In this document: piece after piece, positions 34,468 through 44,880 of the stretch
How positions within the stretch are numbered: the first letter of the stretch is position 1
Layout of the letters: each line of letters begins with the position of its first letter
Source: JAWPMT01 sp965267435
Lineage (GTDB): Bacteria > Bacteroidota > Bacteroidia > Cytophagales > Cyclobacteriaceae
Assembly (NCBI GenBank): GCA_965267435.1
Contig: OZ253960.1
Location: 5,704,001 to 5,768,000 of the forward strand
DNA length: 64,000 nt
Direction of reading: 5' to 3'
Notes under the pieces: generated by a model
Told to the model about the DNA's origin: nothing
The model's database searches: none
Seen by the model: only the letters and a program-made list of their open reading frames with translations
Program-made: the position numbers and the translations under genes

Positions 34468-37400
34468 GGAATCCAATGATGATCCGATGCGTTCCGTATT
34501 TACTGTGGCTAATGGCCAGTTTAGGTGCGGCAGTTAGCGGCGCATTCGCGCAGGGCAATCCTACCATTCAGGGGAATTACTCAGGCAATTCCCATGTCAT
34601 ACTCGGCGAGGACTACATCCGATTCAAGCCGGAGTTTGAGTACCTGTCAGAACAGGACAATACGCTGCTGGCGACTTTTGGCCGGTACCAGATCTTAGAT
34701 GATTTCGGCGGCTACCTGGGCAATCAACCCGGTACATTCGGCATTCCAGCGGAAGGTGAAGAGGGTGTAGTAGGTGGGACCGAAACCGCCTTCGACGTCA
34801 ACCAATTGGGCGTGGCTTCCTACAGCATCCCTATCATCGTCTCTCCCGGAACGAATGACATGCAGCCCAGTTTGGCCATTGCCTACAGTCACCAGGGTGG
34901 TGATGGTCCCTTGGGGAAAGGCTTTGCGATCGCGGGGCTTTCTGCGATCACCCGTGTCAATGCCACAGAGTACCATGATGGGGAGGCGGACCGGATAGAC
35001 TTTGATGAGCATGACCGATTGGCATTGGATGGCGAGCGCCTCATTCGCCTGTCCGGGACTTATGGGGCCGATGGCAGTGAGTACCGTTTGGAAAACAACC
35101 GCATGGCCAAAATCGTGGCGTATGGCACGGACGGATCCGGCTTTCCGCTGTATTTTAAAGTCTGGGAGAAGTCTGGGCTGATCAAGACGTATGGCACGAC
35201 CACGGATTCGCGCATGCTCACGGGAGACCATGGCGTGCTGACCTGGGCACTGACGAAGGTGGAGGATCGCGCCGGCAACTACATGACTTACCATTACGCC
35301 CGGTCATCGACTGAGCAGCGAATCGCCGAAATCAAATACACCGGAAATGATGCCGCTGGACTTCAGCCATATGCCTCTGTGAAGTTCGAGTATGAGGACC
35401 GCGCGCATGAGCGCAACTTCTTTGTAGTCGGCCACGAGTACAAACTCCAAAAGCGCCTGTCCAACGTCAAGAGCTTCTATGGAACCGATCTTGTGCGCGA
35501 CTATCGATTGTCTTATCAGGAGATTGATGATGCTCCCCACTTGACTTCGGTCACGGAATACAACGCCGCCAACGAACACTACAATCCCATCCAGTTTCGA
35601 TGGAACCAATCCGGACAGAGGTCTTTCGAGACTACCGAGAGTGACACTTACATCACCATGTCCACGTGGGACAATGTCACAGTAAATCGCGATGATCTTT
35701 TGGGAGATTTTACGGGTAATGGCAAGTCGGAGATCTTGTCCTTCCTGAAAGTAACGGGTGAGTATGATACGGGGAATGGGCACATCACGAGGACAACCCA
35801 GGGGTTTCGTGTACTACACAAATACGAGGACGGTGAAATTGTGACTACGCTTCAGTCATCCGATCCGCAGCCTACGTGGAGGAAGTACCCCGGAGATTTC
35901 AATGGTGATGGGCTTACCGATTATATGGCGCTCGATTCCGACAATACATGCAAAGTGTATTTTTCGACGGGCAGCGGGTTCGAACTGGGCATTGACCAGT
36001 ACCTACCAACGTCAAAGGATTTTGAATGGCTTCAACTGGGGGATTTTGACGGCGACGGAAAGACGGATTTACTCGTGTTTAAGACCAGAATCTCAAATTC
36101 TGGGGAGGCGATCGGTTTCAAGGGGGATATTCTCTACAACCAAGGCCATATTTTCCTTACCAACAAAGCCCCGGATCGATATGAATGGATATGGGACAAT
36201 GATCGTGTAGCTCCAGGATTCCAATTTTTGGTGACTGATCTCAATGGAGATGGAAAGGCCGATATCTATACAGGCATAGAGGAGTGGCACATCTTTCAAA
36301 AGGAGGAATATTTGCTATTTGCTGGCAACCAGCGTTGGGATTTTACTCGGCAAGAACAGGAGGAGTGGCCGGGAATCTCCAGGCGCATTGCCAACCGTAA
36401 TGCCATTCGCACAGATTTCAATGGCGACGGGATCTTTGACGTTTTGGACATCTCGGACTTTTCTCGATCGGAGCCTGTGGATAGTCCGGATTGCAGCCCT
36501 CCAGACCCTCGGCATCCAGACCCGGAAGATGATGACTACATGGAGCGATGCTTTGAGACCAGGCACTACTGGCGCCTTTACATGGGTACTGGCACAGGTT
36601 TCAAAGTCAGTCTGATAGAAAGGCCACAAGCCGCTCTTGGTGATCCGGAATATTACCTCGGCGACTTCAATGGCGATGGAAGGAGTGACGTGGGGACTCG
36701 TCATGGAGGAACGATCCGCATTCATGTGTTGCGAGACCTCACGGAATTCATCCAAGTGGAAAGCATTCAAGTCGGCGAGAGCGATGATGTTTTCGTCACT
36801 GACTTTACGGGCAATGGCATCTCAGACATTGCTACAATGCCTCGTACGACCAAGATCACCAAGACCGATCCCACTTGCGAGCTAAGCGGACAGGAGGATT
36901 GTGACTACGAATACATCAGCCAGGCTGTCACGATGCATACCGACTATGTCAAGGCTCCCGCCATGGTGGATGGCTTTGCGAATAGCTATGGCTCACGGGT
37001 CTATGTCAACTATGCTCCTTTGACCAACGATGAGGTCTATACAAAGGGCTTCAGAGACCTGCCTGAGGATCTCTTGCATCTGCAGGCAGCCATGTACGTC
37101 GTGCGGAGTGTGCATGGGGACAATGGTATTGGCGGTTTGAGTGACACAGGCTATACCTATCACGAAGCCAAGCTTCATACCGCAGGCAAGGGGTTTCTCG
37201 GTTTCTGCAAAAGGACAGTCGACGACCGTACGCAAAGGACTTTGCTATCAGAGTACTACTCGCTAAATGATCACTTCGTGCCACTACTGGATAGCCAGGA
37301 GGTGGAGTCGACGATCACGGGTGGACTTATTTCCAAGACATCGGTCAAATACCGGGATTTGCCTGATGGCTTGAACCAGACCTCTTTTCTGGCGAAATCG

Positions 37401-40400
37401 GAGGAGGAAGTCATGTCCTATGACATCTACTCAGGGCATGAGATAACTTCCCTTAAAACGACCTACAATCAATATGATGCGTATGGCAACATCCTTGAGA
37501 TGAACCAGGTCTATGGGTCAGGTCATAGAACCCAGACGAAGAGCACCTATGACTATTCGGGGGTTGGTACCTGGATATTGGGGCGTCTCAAAACCACCAG
37601 AGTGACTAAGACTGCGCCGGGAGAGGGCCCATCCATCCGAAACTCAGCGTTTACGTATTACCCCAACCACTTTCTCGAGAGTGAGTTCGTAGAACCGGAG
37701 CATGAGCTTTCGCTGAAGACAACTTATACCTACGATGGCTTTGCAAATATTCTCACAAGTACCACAACAGGGGTGGTAGATCGATCCGGTAACACACAAT
37801 CGCGGACAATTGCCTATGGCTTTGACACAAAAGGTCGATTTGTCCAAGAAGAAAGCAATGCGTTAGGCCACCAGGTGAGCAAGACATTCGATGACATTTT
37901 TGGCAATGTCCTCACAGAGACGAGCCCCAATGGTCTTCGGACCCGATATGACTATGACAATTTCGGCAGGCTTACTTCTGCGACGGATGTTGACAAAAAT
38001 ATCTCCAGCACAACCGCCTATCACTGGGCTGACGGTAGTGGCCCCGGACATACACGCTACTATAGCACGACCACTACCACCGGAAGCGCACCAGGAAAGA
38101 CCTACTTCGACCGGCTGAACCGGCAACTCCGTTCGGCGGTCGAGCGGAAAGGTCGCTGGGTAATGTCCGATAAGCAATACAACTCTAAGGGGCAGGTTGG
38201 TCGGGCGTCTCAATCCTACTTTGAGGACACCAATCCACAGTGGACATCGTACACGTATGATCCCATCGGCCGTGTGGCTGAAACGATCGAGCCCGGAAAT
38301 AGGATTACCCATAATGCCTATGCGGGATTGATCACTAGCACCCGAAATGCTAAAGGTCACTCGGTATCGGCAAGTTTCAACATGCTCGAGCAGCGTACCC
38401 ATAGTACCGATGCGAAGGGGAATGACCTGCAGTATGAATACTACTCCAGCGGTCTGCTAAAGTCAATACAAGACCCTGCAACTAACATCACCACTTTGAC
38501 TTACGACAGGTTTGGCAATCAGACTTCTGTCAATGATCCCGATTTAGGGACAATCCATTCAGAGTACAATGCCTTTGGTGAGGTCATCTACCAAAGAGAT
38601 GCAGAAGGCTATGAGACCACTTTTGAATACGATATTCTGGGGAGGGCCATTGAGCGGAAGATCGCAAAAGGCGCAGATATTGATATTGCTACTTGGACGT
38701 ATGATTCGAAGAAGATCGGTCTCCTCAGTAGTAGCTCCAATGGCGCCATTTCCAAGGAGTTTTTCTACGATGATCTGTTGCAGCCAACATTGGTTAGAGA
38801 GATCCTGGAAGGTCGACCTTATGAGACAGGCTATTCCTATGACAACCTGGGGCGAGTAACAGAGATCACTTATCCCTCGGGTTTTAAAGTGGCGCAGGGA
38901 TATGATGACTATGGTCATCTGATGAATGTGGCTGCGGCCGATGGTTCCATCCAATACTGGCAAGCTGACGCTGAGAATGCCAACGGCCAGTTGACGGAAT
39001 TTACACTAGGAAGCCAAATCAAGACGTCGCGGGATTATGATCCCAGAACAGGCTTGATCCGTAGTGTCATGACCACTGCAACAGGAGTTCCGGGTATGCT
39101 ACAGCATGATGGCTACACCTTTGACAAACTCAATAACCTGACGAGTCGCACGAACTACCTGCTCGAGGACGGGCAGGGTATCACAGAGCACTTTCAATAT
39201 GATGAGCTCAACCGGCTGGAGGTCGTGAACTTCGAGGGTGTCGAGTTGCCCGACCTGGTGATGGAGTACGATTTACTCGGTAATCTCACTTACAAGTCCG
39301 ATGTGGGGACCTATCACTATGACTCGGAGGACCAGCCAGGCAAGCCACATGCGGTGAAATACATTGAGCTAAATGGCACCGCTATACCGGCGGTCACACA
39401 AGACATCACCTACACCGGATTTAACAAGGTCCGGTCCATTACTGAGGGGGATGCCCGGATCGATTTTGTCTATGGCATCGGGCATGAGCGTAAGGTGACG
39501 CGCACAACCGTGGCGGGTATCACGATGACGAAAAGATTCATTGGTGGTCTCTATGAAGAAGAAGAGTCCGATGACGGAACACTTCGCAAGGTCCACTATA
39601 TCAAGGCTGGTGGTGAGGCCATCGCCATTCATACGGAGGAAGATGACCAGTCGACGGATCACTTCTTGCTCAAGGACCATCTTGGCTCGATGTCCGCCAT
39701 TGTGAGCGTGACCGGTGAAGTGCTCGAGCGGTACAGCTATGACGCCTGGGGCAACCGTCGCGATGCACAGACCTGGGGCCCACTGGATGGAGCCACGTCC
39801 GTCAGCTATGCACGTGGGTTCACAGGACATGAGCATCTGGGTCTCTTTGCGCTGATCAATATGAATGGGCGCATGTACGATCCTGTAATCGGCCGCTTCC
39901 TGAGCCCTGATCCCTATACGCAATCTCCGGACTTCACCCAAGGGCTCAATCGCTATAGCTACGTGTTCAACAACCCGCTGAGCATGACAGATCCCAGTGG
40001 GTATATCTCCGTTGGGCAGATACTGGGCGTGGCTGCGGCAGTCTTGACATCGGCGATCCTCACTCCGGCTGGAGGTTTTGCGACTTTGGCTCTCCTTAAA
40101 ACTTTCGTAGTCGGCGCTGCTGCCGGGTTTGCTGGGTCCTTTGTAGGTGCTTTGGCCGGAGGCGCAAGCTTTGGGGATGCGCTCATGTCGGGTCTGAGAG
40201 CTGCTCCGATAGCTGCGATTACAGCTGGTATTTCGTTTGGCATTGGCGAACTATTCGATGATGTGGTCTGGGCGGGGAAAGAATTTGCTCGTGCAACAAC
40301 TCATGGTCTTGCCCAAGGTGGAATGCGAGCGGTAACTGGCGGCAATTTCTGGCATGGGTTCATTAGCGGTTTCTCGACAAGTGGAGTTGCGAGTATCATG

Positions 40401-41063
40401 CGGGATTTAAATTATGTGGAGGGCCTGGCTGTGACCGTTGCTGTGGGCGGAGCAACAGAGGCCATTTCTGGAGGTAGTTTCGAAGACGGAGCGCTCACAG
40501 GAGCGATGGTGTACTTGATGAACCACACGCAACATTCGAATAGAGATAAAGCCGTGCGAATGAAGCGGACTGTGATAAGAATCTACAGCCAGCAACAGAT
40601 TAATAGTATTAGAAAAGCTAGGTCTTGGAAAGAGGCAATGAGAATTGCACTATACAGTATTTCCCATTCGTTTGTTGATGATTGGGGTATCCTGAGTGAT
40701 TGGGCTGAAGTGTACTTCAGGGAGTTGCATCCCGGTTCTAATGTTGAGTTTCCGGCCTTTGGGCGAGCAGGTGAAGTGATCCCCGGGGAATCTGTCGATG
40801 AGATAATAATCGAAGGCCTAAATTATGAATCCGGGGAATTCGAAGTAATTGGATTACTAAACAATTCGGGATACAGCTCATCTCCTGGCATTTCATTGAA
40901 ATCCTTTCAGAAGGCAATGGACAACCTAGGAGATGATTTATTCAAGGTTTGGACGGCCCCACCTCCAGGCGCGATGCCCCGAACACTTCCTATATGGATA
41001 TGTATTCCTTGTATAGAAATGCAACTAGATATGTGGCTTCCTGAGAGCCCAGCGGGTTTGTGA
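34464..41063 (+). CDS. SpvB/VCBS/RHS-repeat polymorphic toxin-like protein, module 1
   Basis: The 2,199-residue protein begins with a signal peptide (MRNPMMIRCVPYLLWLMASL, ending G-A-F-A-Q). An SpvB-like domain follows (about 85-390: Y-S-I-P-I-I-V-S-P-G-T and S-H-Q-G-G-D-G-P-L-G-K-G-F), then six FG-GAP/VCBS calcium-type repeats (about 410-800: G-D-F-N-G-D-G-L-T-D). Many YD repeats come next (about 900-1700), then the RHS core end G-R-M-Y-D-P-V-I-G-R-F-L-S-P-D-P, finishing at D-P-S-G-Y (about 1843-1847). The last about 350 residues are unique: a glycine/alanine-rich hydrophobic segment, then a polar tip starting near R-M-K-R-T-V-I-R-I-Y. The tip resembles no toxin family I can name. No immunity-like gene follows. 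Confidence 0.88.
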   Translation: MRNPMMIRCVPYLLWLMASLGAAVSGAFAQGNPTIQGNYSGNSHVILGEDYIRFKPEFEYLSEQDNTLLATFGRYQILDDFGGYLGNQPGTFGIPAEGEEGVVGGTETAFDVNQLGVASYSIPIIVSPGTNDMQPSLAIAYSHQGGDGPLGKGFAIAGLSAITRVNATEYHDGEADRIDFDEHDRLALDGERLIRLSGTYGADGSEYRLENNRMAKIVAYGTDGSGFPLYFKVWEKSGLIKTYGTTTDSRMLTGDHGVLTWALTKVEDRAGNYMTYHYARSSTEQRIAEIKYTGNDAAGLQPYASVKFEYEDRAHERNFFVVGHEYKLQKRLSNVKSFYGTDLVRDYRLSYQEIDDAPHLTSVTEYNAANEHYNPIQFRWNQSGQRSFETTESDTYITMSTWDNVTVNRDDLLGDFTGNGKSEILSFLKVTGEYDTGNGHITRTTQGFRVLHKYEDGEIVTTLQSSDPQPTWRKYPGDFNGDGLTDYMALDSDNTCKVYFSTGSGFELGIDQYLPTSKDFEWLQLGDFDGDGKTDLLVFKTRISNSGEAIGFKGDILYNQGHIFLTNKAPDRYEWIWDNDRVAPGFQFLVTDLNGDGKADIYTGIEEWHIFQKEEYLLFAGNQRWDFTRQEQEEWPGISRRIANRNAIRTDFNGDGIFDVLDISDFSRSEPVDSPDCSPPDPRHPDPEDDDYMERCFETRHYWRLYMGTGTGFKVSLIERPQAALGDPEYYLGDFNGDGRSDVGTRHGGTIRIHVLRDLTEFIQVESIQVGESDDVFVTDFTGNGISDIATMPRTTKITKTDPTCELSGQEDCDYEYISQAVTMHTDYVKAPAMVDGFANSYGSRVYVNYAPLTNDEVYTKGFRDLPEDLLHLQAAMYVVRSVHGDNGIGGLSDTGYTYHEAKLHTAGKGFLGFCKRTVDDRTQRTLLSEYYSLNDHFVPLLDSQEVESTITGGLISKTSVKYRDLPDGLNQTSFLAKSEEEVMSYDIYSGHEITSLKTTYNQYDAYGNILEMNQVYGSGHRTQTKSTYDYSGVGTWILGRLKTTRVTKTAPGEGPSIRNSAFTYYPNHFLESEFVEPEHELSLKTTYTYDGFANILTSTTTGVVDRSGNTQSRTIAYGFDTKGRFVQEESNALGHQVSKTFDDIFGNVLTETSPNGLRTRYDYDNFGRLTSATDVDKNISSTTAYHWADGSGPGHTRYYSTTTTTGSAPGKTYFDRLNRQLRSAVERKGRWVMSDKQYNSKGQVGRASQSYFEDTNPQWTSYTYDPIGRVAETIEPGNRITHNAYAGLITSTRNAKGHSVSASFNMLEQRTHSTDAKGNDLQYEYYSSGLLKSIQDPATNITTLTYDRFGNQTSVNDPDLGTIHSEYNAFGEVIYQRDAEGYETTFEYDILGRAIERKIAKGADIDIATWTYDSKKIGLLSSSSNGAISKEFFYDDLLQPTLVREILEGRPYETGYSYDNLGRVTEITYPSGFKVAQGYDDYGHLMNVAAADGSIQYWQADAENANGQLTEFTLGSQIKTSRDYDPRTGLIRSVMTTATGVPGMLQHDGYTFDKLNNLTSRTNYLLEDGQGITEHFQYDELNRLEVVNFEGVELPDLVMEYDLLGNLTYKSDVGTYHYDSEDQPGKPHAVKYIELNGTAIPAVTQDITYTGFNKVRSITEGDARIDFVYGIGHERKVTRTTVAGITMTKRFIGGLYEEEESDDGTLRKVHYIKAGGEAIAIHTEEDDQSTDHFLLKDHLGSMSAIVSVTGEVLERYSYDAWGNRRDAQTWGPLDGATSVSYARGFTGHEHLGLFALINMNGRMYDPVIGRFLSPDPYTQSPDFTQGLNRYSYVFNNPLSMTDPSGYISVGQILGVAAAVLTSAILTPAGGFATLALLKTFVVGAAAGFAGSFVGALAGGASFGDALMSGLRAAPIAAITAGISFGIGELFDDVVWAGKEFARATTHGLAQGGMRAVTGGNFWHGFISGFSTSGVASIMRDLNYVEGLAVTVAVGGATEAISGGSFEDGALTGAMVYLMNHTQHSNRDKAVRMKRTVIRIYSQQQINSIRKARSWKEAMRIALYSISHSFVDDWGILSDWAEVYFRELHPGSNVEFPAFGRAGEVIPGESVDEIIIEGLNYESGEFEVIGLLNNSGYSSSPGISLKSFQKAMDNLGDDLFKVWTAPPPGAMPRTLPIWICIPCIEMQLDMWLPESPAGL

Positions 41064-41077
41064 GAGAAGTTCAAGCT

Positions 41078-41521
41078 ATTCGGGGTGTTCCGCTAGGGCA
41101 TCCCGAACGGTTAATACTACTGGATCAGCGATCCAGTGCCAGGTACGATCACATTTGGGCAGATTCCCAAAAAGCGAGATTCCTGCCTCCCCATTTTTGG
41201 CGCGGAAGTTACTTCCGCGTCTTTCGAGTACGAGACTTGTAACGCTTGCAGTAAAACCCATTTCTGGCGCGGAAGTTACTTCCGCGTCTTTCGAGTCAGC
41301 CCCGCCTAGCACGGAAGTTAACCCCCAGTGCTCGCGCGCATTGCAACTAAAGCCGTTCGGGATGTTCCACTAGGACATCCCGAACTGTTAATACTACTGG
41401 ATCAGCGCCCAAAAAGCCAGATTCCTGCATCGCAAGTTGCAGGTTAGAATAGATGAATTGGGCCATGCTCGCAAGATGACGGCGTTTTTTGCCCATTTCT
41501 GGCGCGGAAGTTACTTCCGCG
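41078..41521. repeat. Intergenic direct repeats and CGCGGAAGT palindromes
   Basis: Two related copies begin at about 41080 and 41352 (hairpin G-A-T-G-T-T-C-C-x-C-T-A-G-G-x-C-A-T-C-C-C, then TTAATACTACTGGATCAGCG and AAAAAGCSAGATTCCTGC). The palindrome CGCGGAAGT-T-ACTTCCGCG occurs three times (41201-41219, 41268-41286, 41503-41521). The last copy directly touches the stop codon of the CHAT gene. Degenerate copies lie near 44834 and 60722. No gene is supported here. Confidence 0.8.
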
Positions 41522-44500
41522 TCAGCCCATCCGCCTTCTCAAAACCACCCCACCAATCAGTAATACTGCCAGCAGTCCGAAACCAATCACCCAAGCATTC
41601 ACCTCGCCTTTCTTCTTGATATTGATAGCATCCGTCTTACCCATCATGATGAAGGGCGACCAGAAGGCCGGGTGTTTCTGGATCCCTTCAGCGGATTGAA
41701 TGAAATCGAGCTTTGCCTGTCGCAGGGCTTCGTCCTTCTTCATCCCGCTGTCGAGGTGATCGTAGAACCTTGTCATCAATTCGGAAGTCGATTCATCGTG
41801 CACCTGCCATAGAGATACCACCAAGGCGGGAGCGCCAGCATACATAAACGCTCTGGCAAGCGAGGCTACACCGTTGCCTGTTTCGAATTTTCCATAGCCC
41901 GTTTCGCAGGCGGAGAGAACGACAAGGTCGGCATTGAGTTGGGTCTTGGAGATTTCGTGCGCCTGCCAGAAGTTCGATTCGGTGCTGTCACTGTCCTCGG
42001 TAAATGCCAAGGAGGATAGCACCGGCCGCTCTTCGTCCAGAAATCCATGCGTGGCAAAATGCAGAATAGAATATTCCGGAGCCATGGCTTTCACCGTTCG
42101 TTCCGAGGCGACCTTATCGAAGGCGAAGAAACCCGCATATTTCTCCTGTAGGCTTTCGACCTCTTTGCGAGCCGCAGGTAGTTCGGTCAATTCACCTCGT
42201 CTCCACTGATCCGTTGGGAGCCGCATTGCCAGTAGTGTGGAATCGAGAGCAACGCCGTAATCCGCTGCCACCGCCAGCATCTGACCATTGTTCTGAGGGT
42301 CTTGAGCTTCCAGGTTTTCCTTCCAAACGGTAGAAGAGTAGCTATAAGAGATGCTGTAGTCATCCAGTAGATAGTGCGGACCCTCTTCTTCAGAGAGCTC
42401 TTCGACAAGAAAAGTCTCAAAAGGGAGGTGCCCCAACTCTCCGTCGGGGACAACCATGAGATGAGTAATTCCTTCTTTATCAGTGATAGCGGGTGCGATC
42501 AGACTTTCGTAGAACCAGTTTGCCTGCCGGGTGTACTCTTTGTAGGCATTCCTCGATGAATAGTCATTTAGTGAGTGGTGCATTGATTCAATTCGGTCCT
42601 GCAACTCACCATTTGGGACGGCCAGTTGATACCATTGGACCTGTTGCTGATCAACGTAGAATATGTGGACCACCGAATCACCAACGACATATTCCAGCAG
42701 GGCGGTGTTCCTGTCTAGAAGCGGCTGAATTTCATTAACCTGAGCATCTGTCATCTGATATTTGATTTGATGGTACTTCGGATAGTCCCTTTCGATCATG
42801 CGAACAAACTGATCAATTGACTGATTGATATCATTGAGCTGAGATATGAGGCTATCCTGCTCCGATCCTTTCGTATTTTCAAGCAAGTTGACTTGCAGCT
42901 GACTTTGATCCTCCAGTAGATTTCTCTCTTGCCAAACGAGGGAATCGGGAATCTCTCCAAGCCGGTAGGCCATTTCGGACTTGGTAGCTTGCAGCAATAG
43001 GACCGACTTGTTTTGTTCAGCAAGATGGAAAGCTTTGTCAGTTTGGCGCACTGGATCTAAAACCCGTAGGCTTTTCTGCAACCACTCGTGGCTTTGGGCG
43101 AGCAGGCGCAATTTGTCGTCTTCGCCGGATACTTGATTTCTGGCTTTGATCAACAGCGTGTTCGCCAGGTCAGCCACGATCGCTTGTCTTGCTTTTGCGT
43201 CGACCATATCAGGACCAATTCCTAGTATGTCATAAGCAACGCTCAATGATTTTATCACCTCCTGCAAATGGCCGGTTGATGGGTAACTAGCTGATACAAG
43301 CTGATCATACCAATGCTGGTCGATAGTCTCAGGGGCCGTTCTTCCTGCAGATAGAGACAATGCCTGACGCAAAACGTCCCAGCCTTTGTCAAAGTCGCCC
43401 ATCAGATGATACAAGTGGGCCAGGTTATTGAGGCTCTGAATCAGTGCAACATGTCTTTCGCCCACTACCTCTCTTCTGATATCAATAGCCTCTACATATA
43501 GCGGCAGTGCCCTACGATAGTTACCCAGTGCTTCGTGCACTGCCGCCTGATTGTTCAGTGATGTGGCGTAAGAAGTGTGCATCTCGCCCAGTACTTTCCT
43601 TTCAATGACAGAGGCCTGGACAAAAAGCGGCAAAGCCCTGCTATATTCTCCCAAATGATAATGAAGAATGGCTAGATTATTCAGAGTGGTCGCATAGTAG
43701 GGATGATCCTTGCCCAGAACTCTTTCGTCAATTTCCTTGGTCTCATTTTGCAGTGCCAACGCCTGGCTGTAATCGCCCATCCTTTCGTACAGGACGGCGA
43801 TGTTGTTAAGGGATGCGGCGTAATAGGGGTGTTCTTTGCCTAGCGCCTTTTCGAATACATCTTTCGCCTCCAAATAGAGTGGGAGTGCCTGACCATAGTT
43901 ACCTATTTTCTTGTAGAGCGAACCCAGATTGTGAAGGGACTCTCCGTACTCAGGATGATCTCTGCCGAGTGTTTGTTCCCTGATTTTCTTCGCTTCAAGG
44001 TAGATGGGCAAGGATTTGTAGTAGTCACCGAGTTTCTCGTAGAGCAGTGCCAGATTGTTGAGGGTCATGGCATATTCCGGATGTTCTGTACCCAATATTC
44101 TTTTCTCGACCTCTATGGCTTGTATATACAGCGGCAATGCCTTTTGAAATTGGCCCATATTCTCGTAGAGGAATGCGAGATTGTTGAGGAGTGGGCCATA
44201 ATCCGGATGGTCCATCCCCAGACTCGTTTCGTAGATATCCGTCGCCTCGAGGAACAGCGACAGTGCCTCTTTGTACTTGCCCATTGAACCATTGATCAAC
44301 GCTAAAAGGCTCAGTGATTTCGCGTAATCAGGATGTGCCGGCCCCAGCATCTTATATCTTATTTCTTTTGCCTCCAGCGCCAATGGCAAGGCTCGATCAT
44401 AACTACCGAGATACCAATGCAAATTGGCGACATAAAAGAGACCAATTGCCTTCAGCGAATCATTCTCGTTTATTTGCGACCTGTCTAAAAGAGCCTCGGC

Positions 44501-44656
44501 CAGTGGCATCGCGTCGAGGTACTCACCATTTTCGATGTGGACCTGAATCCGATTCTCCAGTGCCCGGTCGTCAAGACCTTTGTATCTATCATCGATCTGG
44601 CAATAAGCCGAAAAAATAGAAAGAAATAGCAAATTGAGGAGGTTCAGTCGTTTCAT
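41522..44656 (-). CDS. TPR-CHAT protease-like protein, exported and membrane-anchored
   Basis: From the ATG at 44656 the protein has 1,044 residues. A signal peptide (MKRLNLLNLLFLSIFSAYC) precedes about nine kinesin-light-chain-type TPRs (about 70-420), each with a N-N-L-A-x-L-Y and H-P-x-Y-A-x-S-L-N-N pattern. A helical linker leads to the CHAT domain (about 690-1010), with likely catalytic His870 (F-A-T-H-G-F-L) and Cys917 (L-S-A-C-E-T-G-Y-G). A transmembrane helix (V-I-G-F-G-L-L-A-V-L-L-I-G-G-V-V-L) and an R-R-R tail close it. It is tail-to-head with a second CHAT gene of identical length. An ATG seven codons upstream is in frame. Confidence 0.9.
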   Translation of the reverse strand: MKRLNLLNLLFLSIFSAYCQIDDRYKGLDDRALENRIQVHIENGEYLDAMPLAEALLDRSQINENDSLKAIGLFYVANLHWYLGSYDRALPLALEAKEIRYKMLGPAHPDYAKSLSLLALINGSMGKYKEALSLFLEATDIYETSLGMDHPDYGPLLNNLAFLYENMGQFQKALPLYIQAIEVEKRILGTEHPEYAMTLNNLALLYEKLGDYYKSLPIYLEAKKIREQTLGRDHPEYGESLHNLGSLYKKIGNYGQALPLYLEAKDVFEKALGKEHPYYAASLNNIAVLYERMGDYSQALALQNETKEIDERVLGKDHPYYATTLNNLAILHYHLGEYSRALPLFVQASVIERKVLGEMHTSYATSLNNQAAVHEALGNYRRALPLYVEAIDIRREVVGERHVALIQSLNNLAHLYHLMGDFDKGWDVLRQALSLSAGRTAPETIDQHWYDQLVSASYPSTGHLQEVIKSLSVAYDILGIGPDMVDAKARQAIVADLANTLLIKARNQVSGEDDKLRLLAQSHEWLQKSLRVLDPVRQTDKAFHLAEQNKSVLLLQATKSEMAYRLGEIPDSLVWQERNLLEDQSQLQVNLLENTKGSEQDSLISQLNDINQSIDQFVRMIERDYPKYHQIKYQMTDAQVNEIQPLLDRNTALLEYVVGDSVVHIFYVDQQQVQWYQLAVPNGELQDRIESMHHSLNDYSSRNAYKEYTRQANWFYESLIAPAITDKEGITHLMVVPDGELGHLPFETFLVEELSEEEGPHYLLDDYSISYSYSSTVWKENLEAQDPQNNGQMLAVAADYGVALDSTLLAMRLPTDQWRRGELTELPAARKEVESLQEKYAGFFAFDKVASERTVKAMAPEYSILHFATHGFLDEERPVLSSLAFTEDSDSTESNFWQAHEISKTQLNADLVVLSACETGYGKFETGNGVASLARAFMYAGAPALVVSLWQVHDESTSELMTRFYDHLDSGMKKDEALRQAKLDFIQSAEGIQKHPAFWSPFIMMGKTDAINIKKKGEVNAWVIGFGLLAVLLIGGVVLRRRMG

Positions 44657-44880
44657 ATTCAGTTGTTCTAATCCCAATCAAGGGCGCGCAAGCACTTAGG
44701 TAAAATAACCAAGAATCGCTTTGGAAAAGAATGGCGAAAATCAACTATTCTAGTGGTGAAAGCTCAGTAGAATTGGGCTCCAGTGTTGGCAGTGGTACGC
44801 TTTGGGGACAAACCGTCTCCCCGACCCTAGTGTGGAAGTTACTTCCGTGCCTTGGAGCTCCAGAAGCTGCTAGGAAGTGC
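44657..44880. other. Short intergenic region between two CHAT genes
   Basis: It contains the upstream region of the leftward CHAT gene and a degenerate copy of the palindrome (GTGGAAGTTACTTCC, near 44832-44846) close to the stop of the next CHAT gene. No promoter is obvious. Confidence 0.4.
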
